Assembly (NCBI GenBank): GCA_031415695.1
Contig: JANOSH010000047.1
Span: 62,001-126,000 of the forward strand
Reading direction: 5' to 3'
Length of the DNA: 64,000 bases
Origin: JANOSH01 sp031415695
Lineage (GTDB): Bacteria; Actinomycetota; Acidimicrobiia; Acidimicrobiales; Ilumatobacteraceae
Every line of letters begins with the position of its first letter. Positions within the stretch are counted from its first letter, which is position 1. The position numbers were made by a program, and so were the translations under genes. The notes under the pieces were generated by a model, which had not been told where the DNA came from, did no database searches, and saw only the letters and a list, made by a program, of their open reading frames with translations. Below, piece after piece: positions 34,917-43,527 of this stretch.

Positions 34917-35924
34917 TCAGTCGGCAGCGGGTCGCGTCAACATCGCTGTGGTGGACCGCACAATGAGGGTGGGTGTCGACCACTCGTGGCTACTGTCAGT
35001 ATGTTCACCGGCGATGCGACCTGCTAGCAGGGCAGCAGCTGTCTGCCCCATCTGGTGGCGGGGCTGATCAATGGTGGTGAGGGCCAGGTGATGCAGTCCA
35101 GCAATAAAGGTGTTGTCGCACCCCACAAGAGACACATCGCCGGGTATTGACAACCCAGCAGATCCCAAGACCGCCATCGCACCCACAGCGCACAAATCAT
35201 TGGCAGCAAAAATCGCCGTTGGCCGCCTGCCGCCTAGAAGCGTCCGTGCCGCGTCGACCCCCGCCTGCTCGGTGAAGTCGCCGCCGACAACCCGAGGCTC
35301 AAGGCCAAATCGTTTCATCGCCGCCCGGAACCCCGACCGTCGTTGCGTGGCGCCTGCACCGGGACCTCCGTCGATGTGCACGATGTCGGTGTGGCCGAGC
35401 GCAACAAGGTGTTCGACTGCTAACGACGACGCACGGTTCTCGTCCATGGTCACCGAGTCGACCCCCGGTACGGCTCGCCCGATCACAACCGTCGGGATCG
35501 ATTGGGACAGTTTGGTGATGGCACGCGACGGCAACTGAGGTCCAACAAGGATGAGTCCGTCAGGCCGATGCTGCAAGAATGATTCGACGACGTCGGCTTC
35601 GCACACACGCTTTGAACTCGTACCCAGCAACAACTGATAGCTGTAGTCGACGGCCGCGTCGGCAATGCCATCAAAAATCTCGGCGAAGAATGGGTTGTGG
35701 AGATCATTGAGTAAGACTGCCAAGGAGCCAGTCCGATGACTGGCAAGCCCGCGAGCAAAGGCATTCGGGCGGTATCCAAGCTCCTCGGCCGCAGCGAGCA
35801 CCCGTAGACGACGCTCGTCGCCCACATGCGGACTTCCTCGCATGACGAGCGAAACGAGAGCGCGAGACACGTCGGCGAGTTCGGCAACATCTTCCATTGT
35901 TGGAAGCCCAGACGTCGCAGCCAT
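34917..35924 (-). CDS. LacI-family transcriptional regulator, probable inositol repressor
   Basis: A 335-aa repressor. The helix-turn-helix (PTMEDVAELADVSRALVSLVMRG) is at residues 8-30, followed by the hinge GYRPNAFARGLASHRTG and a periplasmic-binding-like sensor domain. ATG 35924 is chosen over an upstream start at 36308 because it opens the HTH normally and lies 8 nt after TACAGT. It is convergent to the iol operon and divergent from an aldehyde dehydrogenase. The two ATTAGAGCGCTCTA-type palindromes are its likely targets; the effector would be inositol or an intermediate. Confidence 0.9.
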   Translation of the reverse strand: MAATSGLPTMEDVAELADVSRALVSLVMRGSPHVGDERRLRVLAAAEELGYRPNAFARGLASHRTGSLAVLLNDLHNPFFAEIFDGIADAAVDYSYQLLLGTSSKRVCEADVVESFLQHRPDGLILVGPQLPSRAITKLSQSIPTVVIGRAVPGVDSVTMDENRASSLAVEHLVALGHTDIVHIDGGPGAGATQRRSGFRAAMKRFGLEPRVVGGDFTEQAGVDAARTLLGGRRPTAIFAANDLCAVGAMAVLGSAGLSIPGDVSLVGCDNTFIAGLHHLALTTIDQPRHQMGQTAAALLAGRIAGEHTDSSHEWSTPTLIVRSTTAMLTRPAAD

Positions 35925-35932
35925 CACTGCAA

Positions 35933-35971
35933 ACTGTAGATGGAGCACGCTCGCCGACGCATCTCTAGACT
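35933..35971. promoter_or_regulatory. divergent leaderless promoters, LacI / aldehyde dehydrogenase
   Basis: On the minus strand TACAGT (plus-strand ACTGTA, 35933-35938) lies 8 nt before the LacI ATG. On the plus strand TAGACT (35966-35971) lies 7 nt before the ATG at 35979. Neither gene has a Shine-Dalgarno sequence. No copy of the ATTAGAGCGCTCTAAT operator is present here. Confidence 0.55.
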
Positions 35972-35978
35972 TTGGGCC

Positions 35979-37415
35979 ATGACCGTTGTAACCCCCACAT
36001 GGACCGCCGGAGCCAAGTTCATTGGTGACCCCTCTAACGCCACCCCCGTGTACGCACCGTACGACGGCCAGCTCATTGGTCACGTTCCAGCTGCCACACT
36101 CGCGGATGTGGATCGCGCTGTTGCGGTAGCCCGCGATGCCTATCGGCATCGGGTGCTGCCCGCGTGGCGTCGGGCCGAGATCCTCGATCGTGGTGCCGCT
36201 CGCCTGAGCGAACGCATCGAGGAGTTTGCGCGGGTAATTGCGACAGAGTCGGCCAAACCAATCCGTACATCTCGCATCGAAGCGCAACGCGCCGTTAGTA
36301 CATTCCAATTCGCCGCGGCAGAGGCACGAACCTTTACCGGCGAGATGATTCCCCTAGACGCCTCGTCGGCTGGCGAGGGCAAGCTCGGCTTCACAATGCG
36401 GGTGCCAGTGGGGGTGGTTGGCGCCATTAGCCCCTTCAACTTTCCACTTAACCTGGTCGTTCACAAGGTGGCGCCCGCTATTGCCGCTGGCTGCCCCGTG
36501 GTCCTCAAACCTGCGGGACAAACACCGTTTTCGGCCATCTTGCTGGCCGACATGCTCATCGAGGAATGTGGCCTACCGGCTGAGCAGCTGTCGATCGTCA
36601 CGGGAAGCGGAAGCATCATCGGCAATGCCATAGTTGAGCACCCAGATGTGGCGCTTCTCACGTTCACCGGGTCCCCAGCCGTCGGCTGGGATATCCGGGC
36701 CCGGGCACCTCGTAAGCGCGTCGGCTTGGAGTTGGGCAATAACGCTCCCGTCATCATCGAAGCCGACGGCAACTGGCTTGCTGCGGCCGACAAGATCCGC
36801 ATGGCCGGCTTTAGCCATGCCGGCCAGAGCTGCATCTCAACGCAGCGCATCTTGGTACATTCATCTATCGCCGAAGTCTTTACCGAAGCGCTGGTTGCTC
36901 GGGTGGCCACGCTGGTCACGGGCGACCCCCTCGACGAGGCCACCGAAGTGTCGACTCTGATCTCGAAGAGCGAATGTACCCGTGTGCACGCCTGGATTCA
37001 GGAGGCTGTCGCCCAAGGTGGCAAAGTTGTCGCCGGAGGGGCGCTACGCGCCGACGGTGTGCTCGAGCCAACCGTCATAACGGATGCCACACCGTCGATG
37101 AAGGTGTGCTCCGAGGAGGTGTTCGGCCCGGTGGTTGCCATTCAGGCGTACGACGATGTCGACCAAGCCCTCAGCATTGCCAACGACACCGCCTTCGGAT
37201 TGCAGGCAGCGATCTTTACTGCCAATGTCAACGTGGCGCTGAAAGCCATTCGAACACTGGACTTTGGGGGAGTTCTGGTGAACGAAGTCCCGACCTGGCG
37301 CGCCGATCAGATGCCGTACGGCGGCCTTCGCGACAGTGGGAACACTCGAGAAGGACCCGCATTCACTATCCGCGACATGACAGAACTGCGCATGGTCGTG
37401 CTCAGCGAAGGCTAA
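35979..37415 (+). CDS. NAD(P)-dependent aldehyde dehydrogenase
   Basis: A 478-aa enzyme of the ALDH superfamily. Catalytic cysteine C285 (GQSCIS), general base E251 (LELGNN) and the NAD-contacting lysine K177 (VVLKPAG) are all present. It resembles lactaldehyde or succinate-semialdehyde dehydrogenases more than CoA-acylating IolA. ATG 35979 gives a leaderless start. It is divergent from the LacI gene and may oxidise an aldehyde from inositol or hydroxyproline breakdown. The 3' end overlaps the convergent threonine aldolase gene by 14 bases. Confidence 0.88.
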   Translation: MTVVTPTWTAGAKFIGDPSNATPVYAPYDGQLIGHVPAATLADVDRAVAVARDAYRHRVLPAWRRAEILDRGAARLSERIEEFARVIATESAKPIRTSRIEAQRAVSTFQFAAAEARTFTGEMIPLDASSAGEGKLGFTMRVPVGVVGAISPFNFPLNLVVHKVAPAIAAGCPVVLKPAGQTPFSAILLADMLIEECGLPAEQLSIVTGSGSIIGNAIVEHPDVALLTFTGSPAVGWDIRARAPRKRVGLELGNNAPVIIEADGNWLAAADKIRMAGFSHAGQSCISTQRILVHSSIAEVFTEALVARVATLVTGDPLDEATEVSTLISKSECTRVHAWIQEAVAQGGKVVAGGALRADGVLEPTVITDATPSMKVCSEEVFGPVVAIQAYDDVDQALSIANDTAFGLQAAIFTANVNVALKAIRTLDFGGVLVNEVPTWRADQMPYGGLRDSGNTREGPAFTIRDMTELRMVVLSEG

Positions 37416-38472
37416 GAACCCGTCGCACATCACGAGCGAACTCGTCGACCTCTTCTGACGTGGTACTCCAACTGGTCATCCAACGCACTTGGTTGCGAGC
37501 CGGATCCCAAACGTAGAAATCGTGTCGGCGCTGGAGTTCGGAAATGGCAGCTGCTGGTAAGCAGGGAAAAAGGGCGTTCGCCTCGGGCGGGCCGTCGAGG
37601 CTAACGCCCCCAAGATCCACAACGGCGTCGTACAACCGCCGGGCCATGGCATTGGCGTTTCGGGCATTGTCGAGCCACAAACCGGTGTCGATCATGACGT
37701 TGAACTGGGCCGCAATGTACCGCGCTTTCGAGGGCAGTTGGGTGGCCTGTTTGCGAACGAAAGCGGCGTACTTGCTGAGAGCTGGAGTCAGAAAGATCAC
37801 TGCCTCGCCGTACATCATGCCGTTTTTGGTTCCGCCGAAGCTGAGTATGTCGACACCCTCGGTGGCCGCATGTAGATCACCGCCGAGCGACGCAACGGCA
37901 TTTGCGATTCGGGCACCGTCCATGTGTACAAGTAGCCCCCGGCTGTGGGCTAGCTCGGCTATTTCTCGAAGTTCGCCTGGCTGATAGATGGTGCTGAGCT
38001 CGGTTGCTTGTGTCAAGGAAACTACCCGTGGCTGCACATGATGAGGGTCGCCCAGAACGTGGAGCTGGGCGTCGATGCGGCCGGGTGTGAGCTTGGCGCG
38101 ATCGCATACGACATCGATGAGTTTCGCGCCGAGGAAGCGCTCAGGGCCACCACCTTCGTCGACACTGATATGGGCATCAGATGTACAGATAACGGCCTCG
38201 GAATTGTGGAGCACGCTGCCTAACCCCACGATGTTCGCTCCTGTGCCACCCCACACCAACAACACTTCCACTGGTGCCTCGAAGAGCCTTTGGAAGCTCG
38301 CCTCACACGCTGCGGTGTACGGGTCGTCGCCGTACGCGCGCACCGATCCGTGATTCGCCTCGGCGATGGCGTCTAGGACGATTTGGTGGACAGGGGCGGT
38401 GTTGTCGCTGGCAAAGGCAGTCACCTTGTCAGTCTTGTCGGTTTCTATGGTCAGCCTGTAGGGCTCTGCCAA
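37402..38472 (-). CDS. ltaE: low-specificity L-threonine aldolase
   Basis: A 356-aa fold-type I PLP enzyme that cleaves threonine or allo-threonine to glycine and acetaldehyde. The N-terminus (FASDNTAPVHQIVLDAIAEAN; YGDDPYT) and the PLP lysine in SFGGTKNGMMYGEAVIF match the family, and VHMDGARIANAVASLG carries the PLP-binding Asp-Arg pair. It overlaps the end of the small membrane protein gene by 22 bases and so may belong to the minus-strand unit starting at 39828. Confidence 0.9.
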   Translation of the reverse strand: MAEPYRLTIETDKTDKVTAFASDNTAPVHQIVLDAIAEANHGSVRAYGDDPYTAACEASFQRLFEAPVEVLLVWGGTGANIVGLGSVLHNSEAVICTSDAHISVDEGGGPERFLGAKLIDVVCDRAKLTPGRIDAQLHVLGDPHHVQPRVVSLTQATELSTIYQPGELREIAELAHSRGLLVHMDGARIANAVASLGGDLHAATEGVDILSFGGTKNGMMYGEAVIFLTPALSKYAAFVRKQATQLPSKARYIAAQFNVMIDTGLWLDNARNANAMARRLYDAVVDLGGVSLDGPPEANALFPCLPAAAISELQRRHDFYVWDPARNQVRWMTSWSTTSEEVDEFARDVRRVLSLR

Positions 38473-38816
38473 CCAACCGGCGAGGCAAAGGGTTGGGGGA
38501 GTGGTGCGGGTATTGGCGGGGTGAGCGGAGACAGCGGCTGATTGCTCTGGAGCACCCGAAGCTGTGCTTCGATATTAAGGACGCGGCTGCGCTCGACCCG
38601 GGCGCTCTCGAGGGCCTCTTCGAGGTTCCTGATGTGGACTTGGGCAGCGTGGTGGCGGGCATCGTGCTGACCGATTGCCTTGGTCATTTCGGCAAGTCGT
38701 GCTTGTGTGGCGTGGGTCAGGCGTCGTCGTCCGCGGCCAAGACTGCCACCGAAAACGGCACCTACAAGTGCAGCACCGCAAAGCCATATGAGTAACTCGG
38801 CGAACAGAAAGGGCAT
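38451..38816 (-). CDS. small membrane-anchored coiled-coil protein
   Basis: A 121-aa protein of unknown function. One N-terminal transmembrane helix (FLFAELLIWLCGAALVGAVFGG, residues 3-24) is followed by a basic patch (RGRRRLTHATQ), a helical probably coiled-coil stretch (about 35-85) and a proline-rich tail (PLSPLTPPIPAPLPQP). ATG 38816 lies 10 bases after the OmpA-type gene stop. The position recalls the small membrane proteins that follow arfA in mycobacteria, but no similarity is claimed. Confidence 0.7.
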   Translation of the reverse strand: MPFLFAELLIWLCGAALVGAVFGGSLGRGRRRLTHATQARLAEMTKAIGQHDARHHAAQVHIRNLEEALESARVERSRVLNIEAQLRVLQSNQPLSPLTPPIPAPLPQPFASPVGWQSPTG

Positions 38817-38826
38817 GTTTGCTCCT

Positions 38827-39828
38827 TTAGGGGGCGACAGTAAATTCGATTCGCCGGTTGGCTCGGCGGCCGTCGGGTGTGGCGTTGTCGAGCAGCGGAC
38901 GAGTTTCGCCGTAGCCCACCGCGCTGAGCCGATCGGCAGTGACACCGAACTCGGACAGGTAGCCGAGCACCGACTGGGCTCGGGCGTCGCTCAAAGCGAG
39001 ATTGACATCGTCATCACCGCGATCGTCGGCATGGCCGCCGATCTCCACATGGGCCGCGGGTGATCCCTTGAGCAGTTCGATGGCGGTTGCGAGCACTACC
39101 AGTGATGGCTCATCGATGACGGCGGAGTTTTCGGCGAAGTTGATGCCTGATCGGCCGAGAAGCTCCGTGAGAGAGCCTTGCAACGAGTCGGGTGCCAGCT
39201 GGACCTTCGCGGTCAGGGCCACACCGAGTGCCGCCGCTGCTCGCTTGATTCGATCGACCCCGTCGCTGGTAAACGCTTCGGCACTCAGCACCGCTGTCTC
39301 GCTGGTAAGCGCCAATTCGGCGCGTCCCGCATCGACGGCTAGCGTGCCGACAAGCGTGCACAGCCTAGTCGCCAGGGGCCGCAGCGACGTGACCTCACCA
39401 GGGTTCACACTTGTCTGGTTGACCACATGGTCGACTCCGAAACTGAGATGGGAACAGTCGAGCAGCGCAGACTGAAACGCTGCGTCGGGAAGCTCGCCGG
39501 TCAGCGTTTCACGGCGCCGCCGAACCGACAGACCAAGTGTGAGAGGAAGGGACGCGGGCTTGATGATCTCGTATTCCACCGTTTGCACGCCCTTCACGGA
39601 GCCAGCGATCGAGACTGCCCGTTGCCGGACTTGAGCTGGTCCGGCGAGGTGAAGCCGACGTTCGATCGCCGAAACCTGGATGTCTCGCATGCCCACGGCT
39701 TGGAGGGCACTGGTTACACGTTGCTGCAGACGTCTCGGAATACGGGTGTTGTTTACCGTGGCTCCACTCCAAACAATGGCGATCACCGCCAGGCCGCTGG
39801 CACATTGAACCAATCGATCCGAAGCCAT
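38827..39828 (-). CDS. BON-OmpA domain protein (ArfA/OmpATb-like)
   Basis: A 333-aa protein with an N-terminal membrane or signal segment (LAVIAIVWSGATV), a BON-like alpha/beta region (residues 30-90: VTSALQAVGMRDIQVSAIERRLHLAGPAQ) and a C-terminal OmpA-like peptidoglycan-binding domain. In the latter INFAENSAVID, HVEIGGHADDRGDDDVNLALSDARAQSVLGYL and GYGETRPL are hallmarks. The layout matches mycobacterial ArfA. It probably anchors to the cell wall. The start is leaderless: TAGCCT lies 6 nt upstream. Confidence 0.85.
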   Translation of the reverse strand: MASDRLVQCASGLAVIAIVWSGATVNNTRIPRRLQQRVTSALQAVGMRDIQVSAIERRLHLAGPAQVRQRAVSIAGSVKGVQTVEYEIIKPASLPLTLGLSVRRRRETLTGELPDAAFQSALLDCSHLSFGVDHVVNQTSVNPGEVTSLRPLATRLCTLVGTLAVDAGRAELALTSETAVLSAEAFTSDGVDRIKRAAAALGVALTAKVQLAPDSLQGSLTELLGRSGINFAENSAVIDEPSLVVLATAIELLKGSPAAHVEIGGHADDRGDDDVNLALSDARAQSVLGYLSEFGVTADRLSAVGYGETRPLLDNATPDGRRANRRIEFTVAP

Positions 39829-39834
39829 ATCGCG

Positions 39835-39875
39835 AGGCTATGAGTGCGCGCTCGAGGTCAGTATTCACGTAACGT
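39835..39875. promoter_or_regulatory. divergent leaderless promoters, BON-OmpA / VOC genes
   Basis: Minus-strand TAGCCT (plus 39835-39840) lies 6 nt before the ATG at 39828. Plus-strand TAACGT (39870-39875) lies 6 nt before the ATG at 39882. No ribosome-binding sites are visible. Confidence 0.5.
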
Positions 39876-39881
39876 TCGCGC

Positions 39882-40358
39882 ATGACAACTCCCGGATTCC
39901 ATCACGTGGCATATGCATGCCGTGACAGCGAAGCAACCCGCGTGTTCTACGAGGATCTGTTCGGTTTTCCGCTCATTCATACCGAGGTCAGCGGCGTTGC
40001 CGATCACTTTCTGCGGCATGTCTTCTTCGACACCGGCGACGGGAGTTGCATAGCCTTTTTCGATGTCCATGGCGTGGGCGAGCAGCCTGGCTGGTCCACC
40101 GAGGTGTCTACGGGCAACGGGCTTCCCGTGTGGGTCAATCATGTTGCTTTTACCGCCACTGCCGAACGCCAAAACGACGTGAAGCAACGATGCGCATCTG
40201 CGGGCATTGAGCCACTGATGGACATTGATCACGGCTGGTGTCACTCGGTGTACTTCCTTGACCCAAATGGGATCATGGTGGAACTCTGCCGTGACACTCC
40301 CGGAATTCCGGTCGAACCCGCGCTGGCCGCAAGTCTGTTGAGTTTTGTGCCGCTGTGA
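39882..40358 (+). CDS. VOC-family (glyoxalase/dioxygenase fold) protein
   Basis: A 158-aa protein with two beta-alpha-beta-beta-beta units. Metal-ligand candidates are the histidine in GFHHVAYACRD (N-terminus), the histidine in VNHVAFTA and the glutamate in GIMVELCRD. The family covers glyoxalases, extradiol dioxygenases and epimerases, so no reaction is assigned. The stop overlaps the GTG of the metallo-hydrolase gene by four bases, suggesting they act together. Confidence 0.8.
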   Translation: MTTPGFHHVAYACRDSEATRVFYEDLFGFPLIHTEVSGVADHFLRHVFFDTGDGSCIAFFDVHGVGEQPGWSTEVSTGNGLPVWVNHVAFTATAERQNDVKQRCASAGIEPLMDIDHGWCHSVYFLDPNGIMVELCRDTPGIPVEPALAASLLSFVPL

Positions 40359-41323
40359 CATCACCGCTACCTCTCAACCGTAACCTCGATGTCGTCTACG
40401 GCGATGTCGTGAGTGTGTCGCCGCGCATCCGGCGCGTCGTTGCCAAAAATCCCAGCCGGTTCACGTTCAAAGGAACCGGCACATACCTTGTCGGCCACGG
40501 CGATGTAGCGGTGATAGATCCTGGGCCAGCTCTTGACGAACATGCAGACGCTATCCTCGCGGCGCTCGGCCCGGGTGAACGTATTACGCACGTGGTCGTC
40601 ACCCATACGCATAGCGATCACTCGCCAGGTTGTCGGCTGCTGCGCGATCGGGGGGTCGACGCACCAACATTCGGTTTCGGCCCTCACGGTCAAGTGCCAC
40701 CCGACGATCCATCTGATCGTGTGATCTTTGGAGACCCCGACGCCGACGGACGCGACGAAAAGCCCGCAGGTCAAGAGCTACGCGAGGGAGCCGACACCGA
40801 GTTTCGTCCTGACATCACGATGTCCAGCGGCGATGTACTCGTTGGTGCCGGTTGGACCTTGCGGGCAGTTCATACTCCCGGCCACACCTCGAACCATCTT
40901 TGCTTCGCTCTGCCCGAGGATAAGGTTCTGTTCAGCGGTGACCATGTGATGGGCTGGTCGACCAGTGTCATCGGCCCCCCTGACGGCAACTTGAACGAGT
41001 ACCTGGCCAGCCTTCGCCTACTGCTACGTCGCAACGACCAGTTCTATTGGCCAACCCATGGGCCCCGAATCGATGACCCTCACACGCTCGTGCAGTCCTT
41101 CATCAACCATCGCAACGAACGCACCGCACAGCTACTGGCAGAGCTCTCCAACGGGCCCCGAACGTTAGCCGACATTGTTCCCCGGTTGTACGCCGACGTC
41201 GACAAAAAGCTGTGGCCGGCAGCCGCCGCCAGTATGTACGCGCATGCGTTGGCACTCGTCGAGACTGGACAGATTCGCGCTGACGCACAAGCCCGCAGAA
41301 CCAGCAGCTACACGCTGGCCTGA
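40355..41323 (+). CDS. metallo-beta-lactamase-fold hydrolase
   Basis: A 322-aa MBL-fold hydrolase with the binuclear zinc motif THTHSDHSPG (near residue 85), a later ligand in RAVHTPGHTSNHLCF, the aspartate of FSGDHVMG and a histidine in WPTHGP. The C-terminal winged-helix-like region (LLAELSNGPRTLADIVPRLYAD) resembles LACTB2-type proteins. GTG 40355 is coupled to the VOC gene. Substrate could be a thioester or glutathione/mycothiol-type adduct, by analogy with glyoxalase II, but this is inference. The 3' end overlaps a convergent gene by 16 bases. Confidence 0.85.
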   Translation: MTSPLPLNRNLDVVYGDVVSVSPRIRRVVAKNPSRFTFKGTGTYLVGHGDVAVIDPGPALDEHADAILAALGPGERITHVVVTHTHSDHSPGCRLLRDRGVDAPTFGFGPHGQVPPDDPSDRVIFGDPDADGRDEKPAGQELREGADTEFRPDITMSSGDVLVGAGWTLRAVHTPGHTSNHLCFALPEDKVLFSGDHVMGWSTSVIGPPDGNLNEYLASLRLLLRRNDQFYWPTHGPRIDDPHTLVQSFINHRNERTAQLLAELSNGPRTLADIVPRLYADVDKKLWPAAAASMYAHALALVETGQIRADAQARRTSSYTLA

Positions 41324-42339
41324 ACACTTGAATGGTGTCGTCGCCAGGTGAGCGCGGCCACACCACCCAGTAGAATCGGTGGTAGCCAGGTAAGCAGTCG
41401 ATACAGCAAGACTGCCGCGACCGCAGATGCTTGGTCGGCACCGAATGCCGTGAGCGCAGACGTAAGGCCAACTTCAATGATGCCAAGACCTCCCGGCGTC
41501 AACGGTATGGAGGACAACAGTCTTGAGATCGCCCAGGCCGCAAATGCCTCGGTGAACGTGATGCTTTGGCCAGTTATATCGAGGCCGCGAATGCAGATAA
41601 CGAACACGACGAACATTGTCATGACACCGACGAGCGTGCCGACAGTGAGGGCCAACCAACGACGACGGATGAGGTCGACACTGTCGGCCCGGAATGCGTG
41701 GATCGCAGAGGCTGCCCCTGCCGACGGTGGACGGCGCCGGACTCGGCGTATGACGTTGGCGGTTCGGTCGGCCCAACCGCCAACTACGTCACCGGCACGT
41801 TCGGACCGCATAACCGCGATGAACCCGACCACACCAAGAACGATAAGCGGCGCACCAATTCTGGCAGCTGCTGCGAGTGCAGCGTTCTTTCCGCCCTTTG
41901 CGGTAAGAACGACCAATGCCACGACCGGCAGCGACAGGTTCAACAGGTTGTTCCAAATGCCCGTGAGTACCATTGCCCGGCTGGAATCGCGTCGAGCGAA
42001 GCCCCACTGACGCAGCATGCCGTATTGCATCGTCATACTGACCGGACCACCTAATGGGGCTACGTTCGCAATGGCGGTTCCGGCCATGGTGAGTTCCAAT
42101 GATTGGCGATAACGCAAGCCTGGCAACGCCGCCATCCAGTTCGGAGCGTAGGTGCCGAGGTTGGCAATCTCGGCGGCGCCAAGAGCGATAAGCCACCCCG
42201 GCTTCATGCTCGTGAGCACACGCCACACGTCGCCATAGTTGGCAAAGCGCGGCAACACCACAGCAAAGATGAGCACGAGCACAACCAGGCCGATAACGAC
42301 GAGCGTAAGCTGCTTGCGGCTACGGCCAGACGAGGTCAT
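41308..42339 (-). CDS. flippase-like integral membrane protein (LPG synthase TM family)
   Basis: A 343-aa membrane protein with about eight hydrophobic segments. It starts with KQLTLVVIGLVVLVLIFAVVLPRF and contains NVAPLGGPVSMTMQYGMLRQWG, the motif of the UPF0104/AglD-like family linked to lipid flipping and aminoacyl-phospholipid synthesis. No catalytic synthase domain follows. It starts 11 bases after the mycoredoxin-like gene and may be co-transcribed with it. Confidence 0.8.
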   Translation of the reverse strand: MTSSGRSRKQLTLVVIGLVVLVLIFAVVLPRFANYGDVWRVLTSMKPGWLIALGAAEIANLGTYAPNWMAALPGLRYRQSLELTMAGTAIANVAPLGGPVSMTMQYGMLRQWGFARRDSSRAMVLTGIWNNLLNLSLPVVALVVLTAKGGKNAALAAAARIGAPLIVLGVVGFIAVMRSERAGDVVGGWADRTANVIRRVRRRPPSAGAASAIHAFRADSVDLIRRRWLALTVGTLVGVMTMFVVFVICIRGLDITGQSITFTEAFAAWAISRLLSSIPLTPGGLGIIEVGLTSALTAFGADQASAVAAVLLYRLLTWLPPILLGGVAALTWRRHHSSVQASV

Positions 42340-42350
42340 CGCCTGAGACC

Positions 42351-42626
42351 CTACTGCGCAGAGGTATGCGCGCCCTGTTGTTGTCGAGCTGCATCGACGA
42401 TCTGTTGGGCCGACGGGTTGACCATCGAGACACTTCCCACGGTAACCGTTGGGACCACTTCATTGCCGTTAGCGACCGACCGAACAAAGGCGGCAGCGTC
42501 AGGTGAGTCCCAGATATTGATGTCGTCATACGACACATCGAGATGGTTGAGGCTGGACTTCAGCGCGCTACAGAACCCGCAACCAGGACGCCAATACATA
42601 GTGATCTGAACCGTCGAATTCTCCAT
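42351..42626 (-). CDS. mycoredoxin / glutaredoxin-like protein
   Basis: A 91-aa thioredoxin-fold protein with redox site CGFC in ITMYWRPGCGFCSALKSSL (residues 8-26), the cis-proline motif VPTVTVG and a short C-terminal helix. Glutaredoxin-like proteins of this length in mycothiol-producing actinobacteria act as mycoredoxins, passing electrons from mycothiol to oxidised proteins. ATG 42626 gives the normal length; longer frames to 42965 are antisense to the PhyH gene. It is functionally linked to the mycothione reductase at 21559. Confidence 0.85.
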   Translation of the reverse strand: MENSTVQITMYWRPGCGFCSALKSSLNHLDVSYDDINIWDSPDAAAFVRSVANGNEVVPTVTVGSVSMVNPSAQQIVDAARQQQGAHTSAQ

Positions 42627-42705
42627 CCCAGATAGGCTAGGGAGCGTAACGTGCCCAACCAACTTCGACATGTTGGTTTTGCCCATGGGCTGGCAGACTT
42701 GGGCC

Positions 42706-43527
42706 ATGTTGAGTCGGCGAGGCGGGAACCTTGTGTACCGCGATGATCTCGAAGTCAGCCCTGCCACCACCGCACTCGAGGTCGACGGCTTCGCTGTGCT
42801 GCACGGGGTTTTCACGGCCGATGCGGTCGCCTGCCTCGCGGTGGAGATCACCGAGCTGTTCGAAACGCTGCCGGACGAACGAAACAGAACCGATCGGGAT
42901 GAGTTTCGGTATGCAGCGCTGAACCATGGGCCACTGTGCCAAGAGGCAGTTGGGCACGTCGACATCTTGCACGCAATCGAACCGCTGCTAGGGGGCGACT
43001 GTCATGTCATCGCCAACACAGCGTGGCGAAACCCGCCCACCTTTGCAGGCGGGCCATGGCATTGCGACGCTGGACCCCACGTGCCGCGGGCGGCCAACAT
43101 TGCCTGGGACGACCGGATTGCGTACCCGATCTTCGCTATCGGCGCCCACCTGATGCTTCGGGACTGCTCGCTCGCCGACGGACCGACGGCGGTGGTGCCG
43201 GGCAGCCATCGGTCAGGGCGACTCGCGCCTCGTGACCAACTGTGGGACGCGCGCCTTTCTTATGATGGTAGGCCTGCTGTGGAGCTAGTCGTTGAAGCCG
43301 GCGATGTAGTTTTGTTCGTCTCGGATCTTTGGCATCGCGGAACTCCTGCCGCTGGAGGCACGGGTCGGCTGTTCCTGCAAGCCCACTACGGCCGTCGCGA
43401 CATCGCCCAGCGAATTCTGACGACGGCGGCTGTCAACCATGTGTCCCCTGCAGCGGTCGAACGCGCTGTGACGATACGGCAGCGTACGCTGATTGGTCTG
43501 CACGAGCCGTACTTCTACGACGGCTGA
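42706..43527 (+). CDS. PhyH-family Fe(II)/2-oxoglutarate dioxygenase
   Basis: A 273-aa protein. The iron triad is visible: HCD in GPWHCDAGPHVP (near 122-124) and the distal histidine in VSDLWHRGTPAAGG. The 2-oxoglutarate-binding arginine is in GTGRLFLQAHYG. The N-terminus (DGFAVLHGVFTADAVACLAVEI) is typical. Phytanoyl-CoA dioxygenase relatives hydroxylate many small molecules, so the substrate is open. ATG 42706 is preferred over 42670, which would overlap the divergent mycoredoxin region. The 3' end overlaps tetR by 13 bases. Confidence 0.82.
   Translation: MLSRRGGNLVYRDDLEVSPATTALEVDGFAVLHGVFTADAVACLAVEITELFETLPDERNRTDRDEFRYAALNHGPLCQEAVGHVDILHAIEPLLGGDCHVIANTAWRNPPTFAGGPWHCDAGPHVPRAANIAWDDRIAYPIFAIGAHLMLRDCSLADGPTAVVPGSHRSGRLAPRDQLWDARLSYDGRPAVELVVEAGDVVLFVSDLWHRGTPAAGGTGRLFLQAHYGRRDIAQRILTTAAVNHVSPAAVERAVTIRQRTLIGLHEPYFYDG

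Noticed and set aside
34917..36308. A longer LacI protein of 463 aa
   Set aside because: The extra 128 residues have no regulator features, run antisense to the aldehyde dehydrogenase, and a normal HTH begins at the ATG at 35924.
42351..42965. A 204-aa minus-strand protein containing the glutaredoxin domain
   Set aside because: The first 113 codons are antisense to the PhyH gene and lack recognisable sequence; the ATG at 42626 gives a normal mycoredoxin length.
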